Source of the DNA: Blautia glucerasea
Lineage (GTDB): Bacteria > Bacillota > Clostridia > Lachnospirales > Lachnospiraceae
Assembly (NCBI RefSeq): GCF_020537505.1
Contig: NZ_JAJBMO010000003.1
Span: 190,507 to 254,506, forward strand
Direction: 5' to 3'
DNA: 64,000 bases
The notes under the pieces were generated by a model, which was not told where the DNA came from, did not search any database, and worked only from the letters and a program-made list of their open reading frames with translations. The position numbers and the translations under genes are program-made. This document shows, piece by piece, positions 52,949 to 59,933 of the stretch (its first letter is position 1; every line of letters begins with the position of its first letter).

Positions 52949-53662
52949 TCACCGATCCCCACGGTCTTTTTTCTGCATTTGACGGTAGCCCTCCAGCGAA
53001 GAACCGTCTATGATTTCCTGATAGGCCGCCATTTGCTCCCGGATAGAGAGCTTCGGGAAAGAGAACACCTTATGCTCCTTGGGAATATCCTGCAAGCCGT
53101 GATACACTTCCACGAAATGATCGCTTTCTTTGACAACATAGCCGCCCGGGGCAAAATGGCCGTTTTCGTGGATGCAGGCATCCCGGCCATACGCCTCATA
53201 ATCGAAATACGGTTTTACCTGATCCGGCACATCCAACATTTCCAGATCGTCCACATAAATACGCCCCAGCGTTTCCTCATCGGATACGCCGGGGTAAAAG
53301 CCGTAACAGTCCAGATTTTGTGTCAGATTGATGATGTCCCGCACCGAAGAACAGTGATCGCCACTGTCGAGGACGGCCTCCAGTGTTTCCAGCTCCGATG
53401 AGGTAAGCTCGGAAAGCAGGCAGGCCAGATGATTAAGCTCGTCCAGATTTTCATACTCGCTCAAATGGTCATAGAGCCCCAGCACATCCCCATCGAAAGA
53501 GGTAATAAAAATTTCCTGATAGCGGACGCCATCCACGCCGATCCGTTTCAAGAGAGCCTCCACCTCCTGGGCGGTTGTGGGAAATTTCAGTGTTTCACCC
53601 ACAAGCTGGCCCTCGCTGTACTTTCCGGCGTTGGTAACGTAGGCTTCAAACAGGGTCGCCAT
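52949..53662 (-). CDS. ardA: Antirestriction protein ArdA
   Basis: The 237-residue acidic protein has the ArdA pattern: FEAYVTNAGKYSEGQLVGETLKFPTT, KRIGVDGVRYQEIFITSFDG, LSELNHLACLL variant and NLDCYGFYPGVSDEETLGRIYVDD. ArdA mimics B-form DNA and blocks type I restriction enzymes when the ICE enters a new cell. Its tail (LSIREQMAAYQEIIDG ... KKDRGDR) is the IxEQM type. The start overlaps the stop of the DUF7768-like gene by one base. Confidence 0.93.
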   Translation of the reverse strand: MATLFEAYVTNAGKYSEGQLVGETLKFPTTAQEVEALLKRIGVDGVRYQEIFITSFDGDVLGLYDHLSEYENLDELNHLACLLSELTSSELETLEAVLDSGDHCSSVRDIINLTQNLDCYGFYPGVSDEETLGRIYVDDLEMLDVPDQVKPYFDYEAYGRDACIHENGHFAPGGYVVKESDHFVEVYHGLQDIPKEHKVFSFPKLSIREQMAAYQEIIDGSSLEGYRQMQKKDRGDR

Positions 53663-54003
53663 CAGCGACGGCCCTGCCCCTTGACGGTCAGGATACCCTC
53701 AAGGGTTGTTGCCGTAATTCCCAGCCGCTGGGCCACGGCAATATCATTTTTCATGGATTCGGTCATACTGTGCCCGCAGACAACCAGCACATGAGAACGG
53801 CGGAGCAGGTCACGGCTCATGTCGATGCCGCTTTTATGCTCCTCGGGAACAGCATCGTTGAGAAACAGGGGCAAGTACAAAGGCGGACAAATAGGAGAAA
53901 AGCCTGCCTCATACACGGTGCGGCAATACTGCGCCGCCAGTTCTGCGTTTTCGCTATCGCCGCCGAGCCATGCAGCGGTGATATAAGCAAGGGGTCGTTT
54001 CAT
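53662..54003 (-). CDS. DUF7768/DUF4406-like protein (nucleoside deoxyribosyltransferase-like fold)
   Basis: The 113-residue protein starts after CGGAGG. It reads RPLAYITAAWLGGDSENAELAAQYC, then CPPLYLPLFLNDAVPEEHKSGIDMSRDLLRRSHVLVVCGHSMTESMKNDIAVAQRLGI. The pattern (an early Y/I-A/S stretch, a D near the middle, and CG-x-ES-G variant with M-x-DI) is that of small nucleoside 2-deoxyribosyltransferase-like proteins common on phages and ICEs. Enzymatic activity is not certain. It is coupled to ardA. Confidence 0.8.
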   Translation of the reverse strand: MKRPLAYITAAWLGGDSENAELAAQYCRTVYEAGFSPICPPLYLPLFLNDAVPEEHKSGIDMSRDLLRRSHVLVVCGHSMTESMKNDIAVAQRLGITATTLEGILTVKGQGRR

Positions 54004-54052
54004 CGTTCATACCTCCGATATTTTAATAAGAAAGTTCAACCCAAACCCCACG

Positions 54053-54076
54053 CCCTTTCCCAGTCTTGGGAAAGGG
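54053..54076. repeat. 10-bp hairpin
   Basis: CCCTTTCCCA (54053-54062) and TGGGAAAGGG (54067-54076) around a 4-nt loop, next to the large inverted repeat. Confidence 0.8.
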
Positions 54077-54088
54077 GGCGGCTCTGAA

Positions 54089-54233
54089 GGATATACCCCC
54101 GCCGCTTGCCGGGGAAATAGCACAGCCGGGGCAGACCGTCAAGGGCGAGCCGCCGAAAACGGCGGTGCGCTGCACCCTTGACGGCCCACTCCCGGCTGTA
54201 CTAAAAAACAGGCGGCGACGGGGGATATATACC
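54089..54233. repeat. Large nested inverted repeat, function unknown
   Basis: Four nested arms share one centre near 54,160. GGATATACCCCC (54089-54100) pairs imperfectly with GGGGGATATATACC (54220-54233). CAGCCGGG (54123-54130) pairs with CCCGGCTG (54191-54198), CCGTCAAGGG (54136-54145) with CCCTTGACGG (54175-54184), and CCGCC (54150-54154) with GGCGG (54161-54165). Together they form a 145-bp imperfect palindrome that fills the gap between the DUF7768-like gene and the ParB-like gene. No ORF is supported in it. An origin, structured RNA or cruciform are possible. Confidence 0.8.
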
Positions 54234-54259
54234 ACCAGAGCTTCTGCGCGAGGGCGGGG

Positions 54260-54284
54260 CCCTCGGGACAAAGTGTCTCGAAGT
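54260..54284. repeat. ICE palindrome copy 12
   Basis: CCCTC-GGGACA-AAG-TGTCTC-GAAGT, 2 bp after the ParB-like stop codon. Confidence 0.91.
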
Positions 54285-54286
54285 TG

Positions 54287-55735
54287 TTACTTGTCAAGTT
54301 CCTGCTTTTTCGGGGCTTTTGCCAGCTCCGGCGGCTGTTTTTCTTTCCAGTCATCCAGCAGGGACATAATCTGTTCTTTCATTTTGGCGGGAGTGACCTC
54401 CTTGCCAAAATACTTTTCCAGTTCCGCAGTAGAAATAATCACGCCTCGATCCTCCTTTTTCTGTTCTGATAAGATGCCGTCAATGACATCGCCGTTGAGC
54501 TTGCCTTCCTTATCCAGCTCCCGGAGCCGTTTAGTTTGGGCCAGCGAGGGCGAAGCCTGCTCCCCGTCAATGGAAACAGCAATAAGCCTCTGATTTTTCG
54601 GTTTGATGTAGGACAGTTCCACGGCAGGCATAAAGCCCATCTTTTTATCGTCTACCTTATCCAGAAGCTCCGGCACAAGAGAGTTGAGCCGCAAGTAGCG
54701 CATGACCTTTTTATAGTTCATCTCATGCGCCTCGCCCACAATCTCAACCGAGCGTTTTCCAACATCGCCTTCCGCAACGCCTTTCAGCCGCCCGCCCTGA
54801 TGCTTAATGTCCTCAACCTCAAGTTCCAGCAGCGCGGCCAATTCACTGGGGAGCATCCCGTCACGCTGCTTGTTGCTGTCCTTCATGGCCTGCACCGCTT
54901 CGTGGTCGGTCATTTCACGGACAATAAAGGGCATTTCCTCCAGCCCCGCCAGTTCACTGCCGTGGGTACGGCGATGGCCCGCTACAATTTCATAGCCGTT
55001 TCCGTCTTTCTCCGGGCGGGCAAGACCGGGAACCATTACACCGTTTACGCGGATAGAAGCAACGATTTCCTGCATCTTCGCATCGTCCCGTACCTTAAAG
55101 GGGTGCGGACGGAATGTGTGAAACGGATGAACCTCGGAAAGTTTCAGATAAACCAGCTTGCCTTCCTCAACCGGGCGGGGCGGTGTGGTCGGCTCGAGAG
55201 CCGTCTGTTCCGCAGCAGCAGTTTCCTTCGGTGCCGTATCCTGTGCGGGCTTAATGGGCTCCTTGGCATCCGGAGCCTTTCCGTCACTTCGGGACACTTT
55301 GTCTCGTTTGGACGGCTTGGGCTTGTCAGGGGCCGTCTTATCCGCCTTGGGTGGGCGGCCCTTGCGGGCCCCAGCCGATTTCTCCGATTTTTGATTTTCA
55401 GTCGCGGCCTTTTCTGCTTTCGGCGGACGGCCACGGCGCGTCTTTTTCGGTTCCTCCGTATTGGCGGGCTGCGGTATTTCTCCGGGGGCTGCCGCCTCTG
55501 GCGTTTCGGGGGTTTCCGCCTTTTCGACTTCGGCGCGGGCGTTCTGCCTCTTTTCCGCCATAAGTTCATTGATTTTGTCAAAGGACACAACCACATCGCC
55601 GGACTCAGGTATGGCAGGCCCGGTCTGTTCCTGCTGGGGCTCAGACGCTGCGGTCTGTTCGGGTGTGGCGATAGGCTCGGCGGCCTCCGGGGAAATATTC
55701 TCCGCAGGGCCAGTATTCAATTTTTCATCGGCCAT
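54287..55735 (-). CDS. ParB/Spo0J-like protein with two AT-hook motifs
   Basis: The 482-residue protein starts after AAAAGGAGGA. Residues 1-190 are disordered and Ala/Pro/Lys rich with two AT-hook-like cores, RRGRPPKAEK and ARKGRPPKADK. A ParB N-terminal domain follows at about 195-290: LKLSEVHPFHTFRPHPF, VNGVMVPGLARPE and GHRRTHGSELAGL (the CTP-binding GHRR box). The helix-turn-helix region is about 300-400 (SVEIVGEAHEMNYKKVMRYLRLNSLVPELLD). It is the most upstream gene of the main ICE transcript. It is the best candidate to bind the 13 palindromes; copy 13 lies inside its own gene (KRDKVSRS). Confidence 0.93.
   Translation of the reverse strand: MADEKLNTGPAENISPEAAEPIATPEQTAASEPQQEQTGPAIPESGDVVVSFDKINELMAEKRQNARAEVEKAETPETPEAAAPGEIPQPANTEEPKKTRRGRPPKAEKAATENQKSEKSAGARKGRPPKADKTAPDKPKPSKRDKVSRSDGKAPDAKEPIKPAQDTAPKETAAAEQTALEPTTPPRPVEEGKLVYLKLSEVHPFHTFRPHPFKVRDDAKMQEIVASIRVNGVMVPGLARPEKDGNGYEIVAGHRRTHGSELAGLEEMPFIVREMTDHEAVQAMKDSNKQRDGMLPSELAALLELEVEDIKHQGGRLKGVAEGDVGKRSVEIVGEAHEMNYKKVMRYLRLNSLVPELLDKVDDKKMGFMPAVELSYIKPKNQRLIAVSIDGEQASPSLAQTKRLRELDKEGKLNGDVIDGILSEQKKEDRGVIISTAELEKYFGKEVTPAKMKEQIMSLLDDWKEKQPPELAKAPKKQELDK
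55286..55310. repeat. ICE palindrome copy 13
   Basis: ACTTC-GGGACA-CTT-TGTCTC-GTTTG, inside the ParB-like gene in the linker region. The right outer arm is degenerate. It is read in a third frame (RDKVSRS). Confidence 0.85.
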
Positions 55736-55820
55736 TTACGATCCTCCTTTTCGTTAAAGTTGCACAAATTTGAATGCTAAAATTTTGTAGTTATTTTTGT
55801 GCCTCCTTTCCGTCTATCCA

Positions 55821-55863
55821 CGCAAAAAAGCCGCCCGTTTTTCATGCCGGACGGCTTTTTGCG
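55821..55863. terminator. Hairpin at the right end of the ICE, bidirectional terminator
   Basis: CGCAAAAAAGCCG-CCCG pairs with CGG-ACGGCTTTTTGCG. A- and T-runs are built into the arms. It lies between the ParB-like gene and the right att site and may insulate the element from chromosomal transcription. Confidence 0.8.
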
Positions 55864-55930
55864 TAATGTGATAGATCAAATATTATTTTTTCTGGTTTGT
55901 AGGCTCCGAAAAGCCTTGTATTTACAGTGT

Positions 55931-55953
55931 TCCTAATAGGAAGTAATCATATG
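55931..55953. other. Right attachment site (attR) of the ICE
   Basis: Element sequence ACAGTGTT leads into the core CCTAATAGGA (55932-55941), then chromosomal TAATCATATG (55944-55953). The last is the exact inverse of CATATGATTA at the left end, so the empty target was a near-palindrome. Confidence 0.7.
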
Positions 55954-56637
55954 CTGGTGGATGAGGATCCGGACCACTTTTTGCAGGTACTCTTTCACGC
56001 TTACCAGAATGGGGATGTAAGTGCTCTTCTTCTGGAATTGTGTGGAAAAAGTATGTTTGATCTGCTCCGCGAAGCCTACCTGATTCCAAGAAAATTCCAT
56101 GGAAAAGCAGGAGAGAACCCGGTTCTTCTTACTAATGTGAAAGGAGAGCTTCTTCCAGAAGCAGGGAAGATGGTTTCCGCTCATGAATACGGAAAATTTA
56201 AAGAGACATTTGACAGGCATGAGTGTGTACCCAGGTCCGGGCTTTACCTTGCAGATGGATATGACATTGTACATTCTTACACGGACGGACTGGAAATTAA
56301 AGAAGAAAAAGAAGAACGCCAGCGTGGAATCTTGATCCTTTATGCACTCCCGGATACCTGTAAGCTGGGTCTTACAGAAGCCCAGACTTATGCCGTTGTA
56401 TGGAAGACTTTCCAGGAAATCCAGCAGGCAGCACCGCATGCCGTCGTATTCTATGGACAGGAGACCGGTATAAAAAAAGAAAGTCCCGATAAACCCTTTG
56501 ATGAGCTTGGCGTTCTCCTTCCTATCCATGAGTTTGAGAAGAAAATGCTTCAGCGCATGGAGGAAATTGATGGAATCGTCCTTGCCTGCAGGGAACGGAT
56601 GATGGAACAGGCTGGAAATGATAGCCTGAAATTATAA
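55951..56637 (+). CDS. Chromosomal protein downstream of the ICE, possibly the 3' part of the split gene
   Basis: From ATG 55951 (AGGAAG seven bases upstream) the frame encodes 228 residues: MLVDEDPDHFLQVLFHAYQNGD, ELCGKSMFDLLREAYLIPRKFHG, PRSGLYLADGYDIVHSYTDGL and a C-terminal helix. It is well formed and probably still expressed only if a promoter exists in the ICE end. No characterised family is recognised; it resembles Lachnospiraceae proteins of unknown function (perhaps DUF6323). The 45-codon ORF at 30,264 may be its original N-terminus. It precedes a ThrE-type exporter by 27 bp. Confidence 0.7.
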   Translation: MLVDEDPDHFLQVLFHAYQNGDVSALLLELCGKSMFDLLREAYLIPRKFHGKAGENPVLLTNVKGELLPEAGKMVSAHEYGKFKETFDRHECVPRSGLYLADGYDIVHSYTDGLEIKEEKEERQRGILILYALPDTCKLGLTEAQTYAVVWKTFQEIQQAAPHAVVFYGQETGIKKESPDKPFDELGVLLPIHEFEKKMLQRMEEIDGIVLACRERMMEQAGNDSLKL

Positions 56638-56664
56638 TGAGACTTTTTTGAAGGAAGTGGCTTT

Positions 56665-57996
56665 ATGCAGTTGGAGAGGGTCAGAAAAAATCACATGGAC
56701 GTGGAGTGGCATGAATACACTGATGAAAATGGCAAAAATACTCCCGTTATAAATGCGAGCATCACGGAAAAGGCTTCCATTATAGGACGTGTAGGGATTA
56801 TGTTTTTATCCTGTGGAACTGGAGCATGGAGAGTCCGAAGCTCTATGAATGCCCTGGCGGAAGCGATGGGGATTACCTGCACCACAGATATCGGGCTGAT
56901 GTCCATTGAGTACACCTGTTTTGATGGGGAAAACGGATTTACCCAGTCGTTATGTCTTACCAATACAGGGGTGAATACGTCAAAGCTGAACCGGCTGGAG
57001 CATTTTATCCGCAATTTTGAAACAGAGGGGAAAAATATGTCCGGGGAAGAGCTTCATAGCTATCTGGATGAGATTGAAAGAATTCATGGCCTTTATTCCC
57101 CGGTAGCCCTGGGGCTGGCTGCCGCCATTGCATGCTGTGGATTTACCTTTCTTCTGGGCGGAGGACTGGTAGAAATGTTCTGTGCTTTTGTTGGCGCAGG
57201 ACTTGGAAATTTCTTTCGCTGTAAATTAACAAAGCATCATTTTACCCTGTTTCTTGGAATTGTTTCCTCGGTTTCTCTGGCATGCTTTGTATATGCAGGA
57301 CTTTTGAAATTAGGGGAAATCCTGTTTGGGATTTCCATTCAGCATGAAGCAGGATATATCTGTGCCATGCTTTTTATCATCCCTGGTTTTCCCTTTATTA
57401 CCAGCGGAATTGACCTGGCAAAGCTGGATATGCGTTCTGGCATGGAAAGGCTCACTTATGCACTGATCATTGTTCTGGTAGCCACCATGTCTGCCTGGAT
57501 CATGGCTATGCTCCTTCACCTGCAGCCAGTGGATTTCATAAAGATCCGTATGCCTGCTGCAATGTGGATCCTCACACGGCTTGCTGCAAGCTTTTTCGGC
57601 GTGTTCGGTTTTTCCATCATGTTTAACAGCCCAGTCAGGATTGCCTGTTCTACGGCAGTACTTGGTGCAATTGCAAATACCCTCCGTCTTGAACTGGTGG
57701 ATCTCGTAGCTTTACCTCCGGCAGTAGCTGCATTTATAGGGGCACTTACAGCCGGACTTCTTGCCTCCCTTTTGAAAAATAAGGTGGGTTATCCAAGGAT
57801 TTCCGTGACAGTGCCTTCCATTGTGATCATGGTACCGGGGCTTTATTTATACCGTGGATTTTATAACCTTGGAATCATGTCCTTATCCGTTTCTGCATCC
57901 TGGTTTGCAGCTGCGCTTCTGATCATTGCAGCGCTTCCGCTTGGACTAATCTTTGCAAGGATTTTAACAGATAAGACGTTTCGGTATTGTACCTGA
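56665..57996 (+). CDS. Threonine/serine exporter family protein (ThrE, fused two-domain)
   Basis: The 443-residue protein has an N-terminal soluble ThrE region (ASITEKASIIGRVGIMFLSCGTGAWRVRSSMNALAEAMG), a first block of five membrane helices from about 150 (LAAAIACCGFTFLLGGGLVEM, GFPFITSGIDLAKLD), and a second block of four to five helices (AALIIAALPLGLIFAR at the end). Most Firmicutes encode the two blocks as separate genes; here they are fused. It exports threonine or serine using a proton gradient (family knowledge). Confidence 0.9.
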   Translation: MQLERVRKNHMDVEWHEYTDENGKNTPVINASITEKASIIGRVGIMFLSCGTGAWRVRSSMNALAEAMGITCTTDIGLMSIEYTCFDGENGFTQSLCLTNTGVNTSKLNRLEHFIRNFETEGKNMSGEELHSYLDEIERIHGLYSPVALGLAAAIACCGFTFLLGGGLVEMFCAFVGAGLGNFFRCKLTKHHFTLFLGIVSSVSLACFVYAGLLKLGEILFGISIQHEAGYICAMLFIIPGFPFITSGIDLAKLDMRSGMERLTYALIIVLVATMSAWIMAMLLHLQPVDFIKIRMPAAMWILTRLAASFFGVFGFSIMFNSPVRIACSTAVLGAIANTLRLELVDLVALPPAVAAFIGALTAGLLASLLKNKVGYPRISVTVPSIVIMVPGLYLYRGFYNLGIMSLSVSASWFAAALLIIAALPLGLIFARILTDKTFRYCT

Positions 57997-58072
57997 CTTG
58001 ATTCGTGCTTGTAACAAAGACCGTAATCAATGTGATTGGTGAAATTGTGAAAAGGATATCTGATATTTTCTT

Positions 58073-58452
58073 CTGACCGGTGATTTTGACCTTACAGGCA
58101 TTGACTGGGAACCGATTGGAAATATGAATGATATGCAGAATCATGTACTGCCGTATTTGCAGAGTTTTTACAGTCTGGAAGAAAAAGGGTGAAGGAGAGA
58201 CGAGAACAGCAGGTGGCAGAGAAAAATGAGAGCAGAGAAGCTGTGCCAAGAGCTGGCGTTAAAGCAAATACAGCAGTTAAGGATGAAGGAAAAGCTGAAA
58301 GAAAGGCAGTAATACAGAAAAAGGCAATGCCAGGAAAAGAAAAGAAACCGTCGATTCATGAACGTTTAGAAATCAATAAGAGAATCATCCAGGAAAAGCA
58401 GGGAAGAGATAAGCCGGAAAGAGGGGCTGATTTGGGTGTAAGGACAGTGTAG
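58073..58452 (+). pseudogene. Frameshifted remnant of a mobile-element protein
   Basis: The frame from 58073 reads GDFDLTGIDWEPIGNMNDMQNHVLPYLQSFYSLEEKG and stops. One base over, from 58189, it continues RREQQVAEKNESREA, a Lys/Glu-rich stretch, and the tail KKPSIHERLEINKRIIQEK ... RGADLGV. The join lies in the run gaagaaaaaggg, where a one-base slip restores one frame. The IHERL tail resembles the C-termini of DUF4316-type proteins of Tn1549-like elements. No other part of such an element is next to it, so it is a relic of an earlier insertion. Confidence 0.65.
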
Positions 58453-58468
58453 AATAAGTATAACGAGT

Positions 58469-58505
58469 CGGAGGTCATGAAGATTATTGTGACCTCCGGC
58501 TTTTT
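58469..58505 (+). terminator. Intrinsic terminator
   Basis: CGGAGGTCA (58469-58477) pairs with TGACCTCCG (58490-58498), followed by GCTTTTT. Confidence 0.9.
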
Positions 58506-58566
58506 GTAAATTGTTAAAAGAATTATATTGTTATATGATTTCGTAAGTGATATACTTAAACATAAG

Positions 58567-58611
58567 GAAAACCGTGTGAAATTACAGTTTGCTTTTTGCA
58601 CGGTTTCTTTT
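58567..58611 (+). terminator. Second intrinsic terminator in the 58.45-58.80 kb gap
   Basis: GAAAACCGTG and CACGGTTTC pair, followed by TTTTA. The remaining bases up to 58,796 hold no gene I can support. Confidence 0.7.
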
Positions 58612-58795
58612 ATACATGGTAGTTAGTTAAATCTAACAGTAAAACGACGTGAAAGTACTTTTGACTATACAGAAAGGAATACATAATGCTAATAAATATC
58701 TCAGGGACAGCACTCGAATATCGGTACACTTTTCTTTGAACTTGAATTTAGTTTGATGATGATCTTGGATGTGGCACTGGGGTAAGAGGAGAGGA

Positions 58796-59243
58796 ATGAT
58801 TCTTATGAGAATATTGATTTATGGTGCTGGTGTGATTGGATCCTTGTATGCGGCTTTATTTGCAGAAGCCGGTTATGATACAAGTATTTATGCCAGAGGT
58901 AAAAGACTTGAGGCTTTAAGAAATAATGGATTGCAATATAAGAAAAATCAGGAAGTAATAAAGGCAGAGATTAGGATTCTTGGAGAACTACCAAACGATG
59001 ATATTTATGATTTTGTCTTGCTTACTGTCCGGGAAAACCAGCTGTATGCAGCACTTACTCCAAGGTTGATTCAGCCGACAACATTTGCAGAAATATCAGG
59101 AAATAAATCCGAAAGAACTAAGCAGTTTTCAGAGATATTGAGGCATGCCCATATACCATAACAGAAAGTAACGGATATGCATCTATGGCAGCTTTGTCAT
59201 CTTGCTATGGTGGTACCGATTGCGGATGCAAGGCAAAAAAGGT
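58796..59243 (+). pseudogene. Remnant of 2-dehydropantoate 2-reductase (panE/apbA)
   Basis: The first 90 codons encode the NADP-binding start: ILIYGAGVIGSLYAALFAEAGYDTSIYARG (GxGxxG) and VLLTVRENQLYAAL. The middle of the enzyme is missing. The text jumps to PRLIQPTTFAEISGNKSERTKQFSEILRHAHIP and stops at 59,159. In another frame it continues QKVTDMHLWQLCHLAMVVPIADA to about 59,230. An internal deletion and a frameshift thus inactivated the gene. A methyltransferase gene follows immediately. Confidence 0.75.
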
Positions 59244-59264
59244 ACAGTGATTGGAGAAAAAAGC

Positions 59265-59933
59265 ATGAAAAATGAAGAATATAAAAAAATGTCAATTAAA
59301 GAATTTACAAAAGCAGCAGGAAGATATGAAAGTAACCATGCGGGCATTTACGAAATGTGCAAGAAGGATTATCCGGATATTCTGGAAGAATTAGAGAAGG
59401 AGCCATTTAGAGATTTATTGGATGCAGGCTGCGGACCTGCACCAATGATTTCTTTATTAGCAGAAAGACATCCAGACCGGCATTATACAGGACTGGATCT
59501 GACTCCGGCAATGATTGAACAGGCAAAAAAGAAAAATATTCCAAATACAACATTTGTTGTGGGAGACTGTGAGAACTTTCCTTTTGAAAAGGATTCATTT
59601 GATGCAATTATTTGTTCTATGAGCTTCCATCATTATCCGGATCCACAGGCATTTTTTGACAGTGTGAAAAGATGTCTTCGCCCAAATGGAAGATTGATAC
59701 TGAGAGATGTGACCAGTGACAATAAAGTATTGGTATGGCTAATGAATACATTGGAAATGCCGTTGGCAAATATATGCGGACATGGAGATGTCCGGGTTCC
59801 AACAAGAGCTATGGTTATGAAATGTTGCAAAAAAGCAGGATTAAAAGTAGAAAAATTTGAAATTCGTAAAGGTATGCGAATGCATTGTGTTGTGAGAAAT
59901 CCTATGGGAAAGGCGATAGGAAATGAAGGATAA
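59265..59933 (+). CDS. Class I SAM-dependent methyltransferase
   Basis: From ATG 59265 (GGAGAAAAAAGC upstream) the protein has 222 residues. SAM motif I is LLDAGCGPAPMISLLAERHP near 50, motif II is YTGLDLTPAMIEQAKKK, and the catalytic-region motif is FDAIICSMSFHHYPDPQAFF with RCLRPNGRLILRD. This UbiE/BioC-like group methylates small molecules; the substrate is unknown. It overlaps the transglutaminase-like gene by 11 bp, indicating joint function. The in-frame extension back to 59202 lies within the panE relic. Confidence 0.88.
   Translation: MKNEEYKKMSIKEFTKAAGRYESNHAGIYEMCKKDYPDILEELEKEPFRDLLDAGCGPAPMISLLAERHPDRHYTGLDLTPAMIEQAKKKNIPNTTFVVGDCENFPFEKDSFDAIICSMSFHHYPDPQAFFDSVKRCLRPNGRLILRDVTSDNKVLVWLMNTLEMPLANICGHGDVRVPTRAMVMKCCKKAGLKVEKFEIRKGMRMHCVVRNPMGKAIGNEG

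Larger units (their letters stand above)
30396..55940. mobile_element. Integrative and conjugative element of about 25.5 kb with large serine recombinase
   Basis: The element runs from the core at 30,394 to the core at 55,933. It contains a serine recombinase at its left end and a full conjugation set: relaxase, MobC, VirD4, VirB4, VirB6/TrbL, PrgI, NlpC/P60 hydrolase and PcfB. A ParB-like protein, ArdA, two DNA methyltransferases and the accessory DUF4315/DUF4366/Cys-rich proteins complete it. This is the Tn1549-like gene set of Firmicutes with a TndX-type recombinase. GC content is visibly higher than in the flanks. Cargo is a two-component system with a lipoprotein (33.7-36.9 kb); no known resistance gene is present. 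Confidence 0.92.

Noticed and set aside
32189..55310. The ICE palindromes as intrinsic terminators
   Set aside because: No T-run follows on either strand, several lie inside genes, and the 3-nt centre is too small for a normal RNA loop.
32189..55310. A CRISPR array
   Set aside because: Copies are 1-4 kb apart with genes between them; no regular spacers and no cas genes.
54536..55780. 414-codon plus-strand frame opposite the ParB-like gene
   Set aside because: GC-rich antisense shadow with repetitive Arg/Gly/Phe content; the minus strand has clear ParB motifs and a ribosome site.
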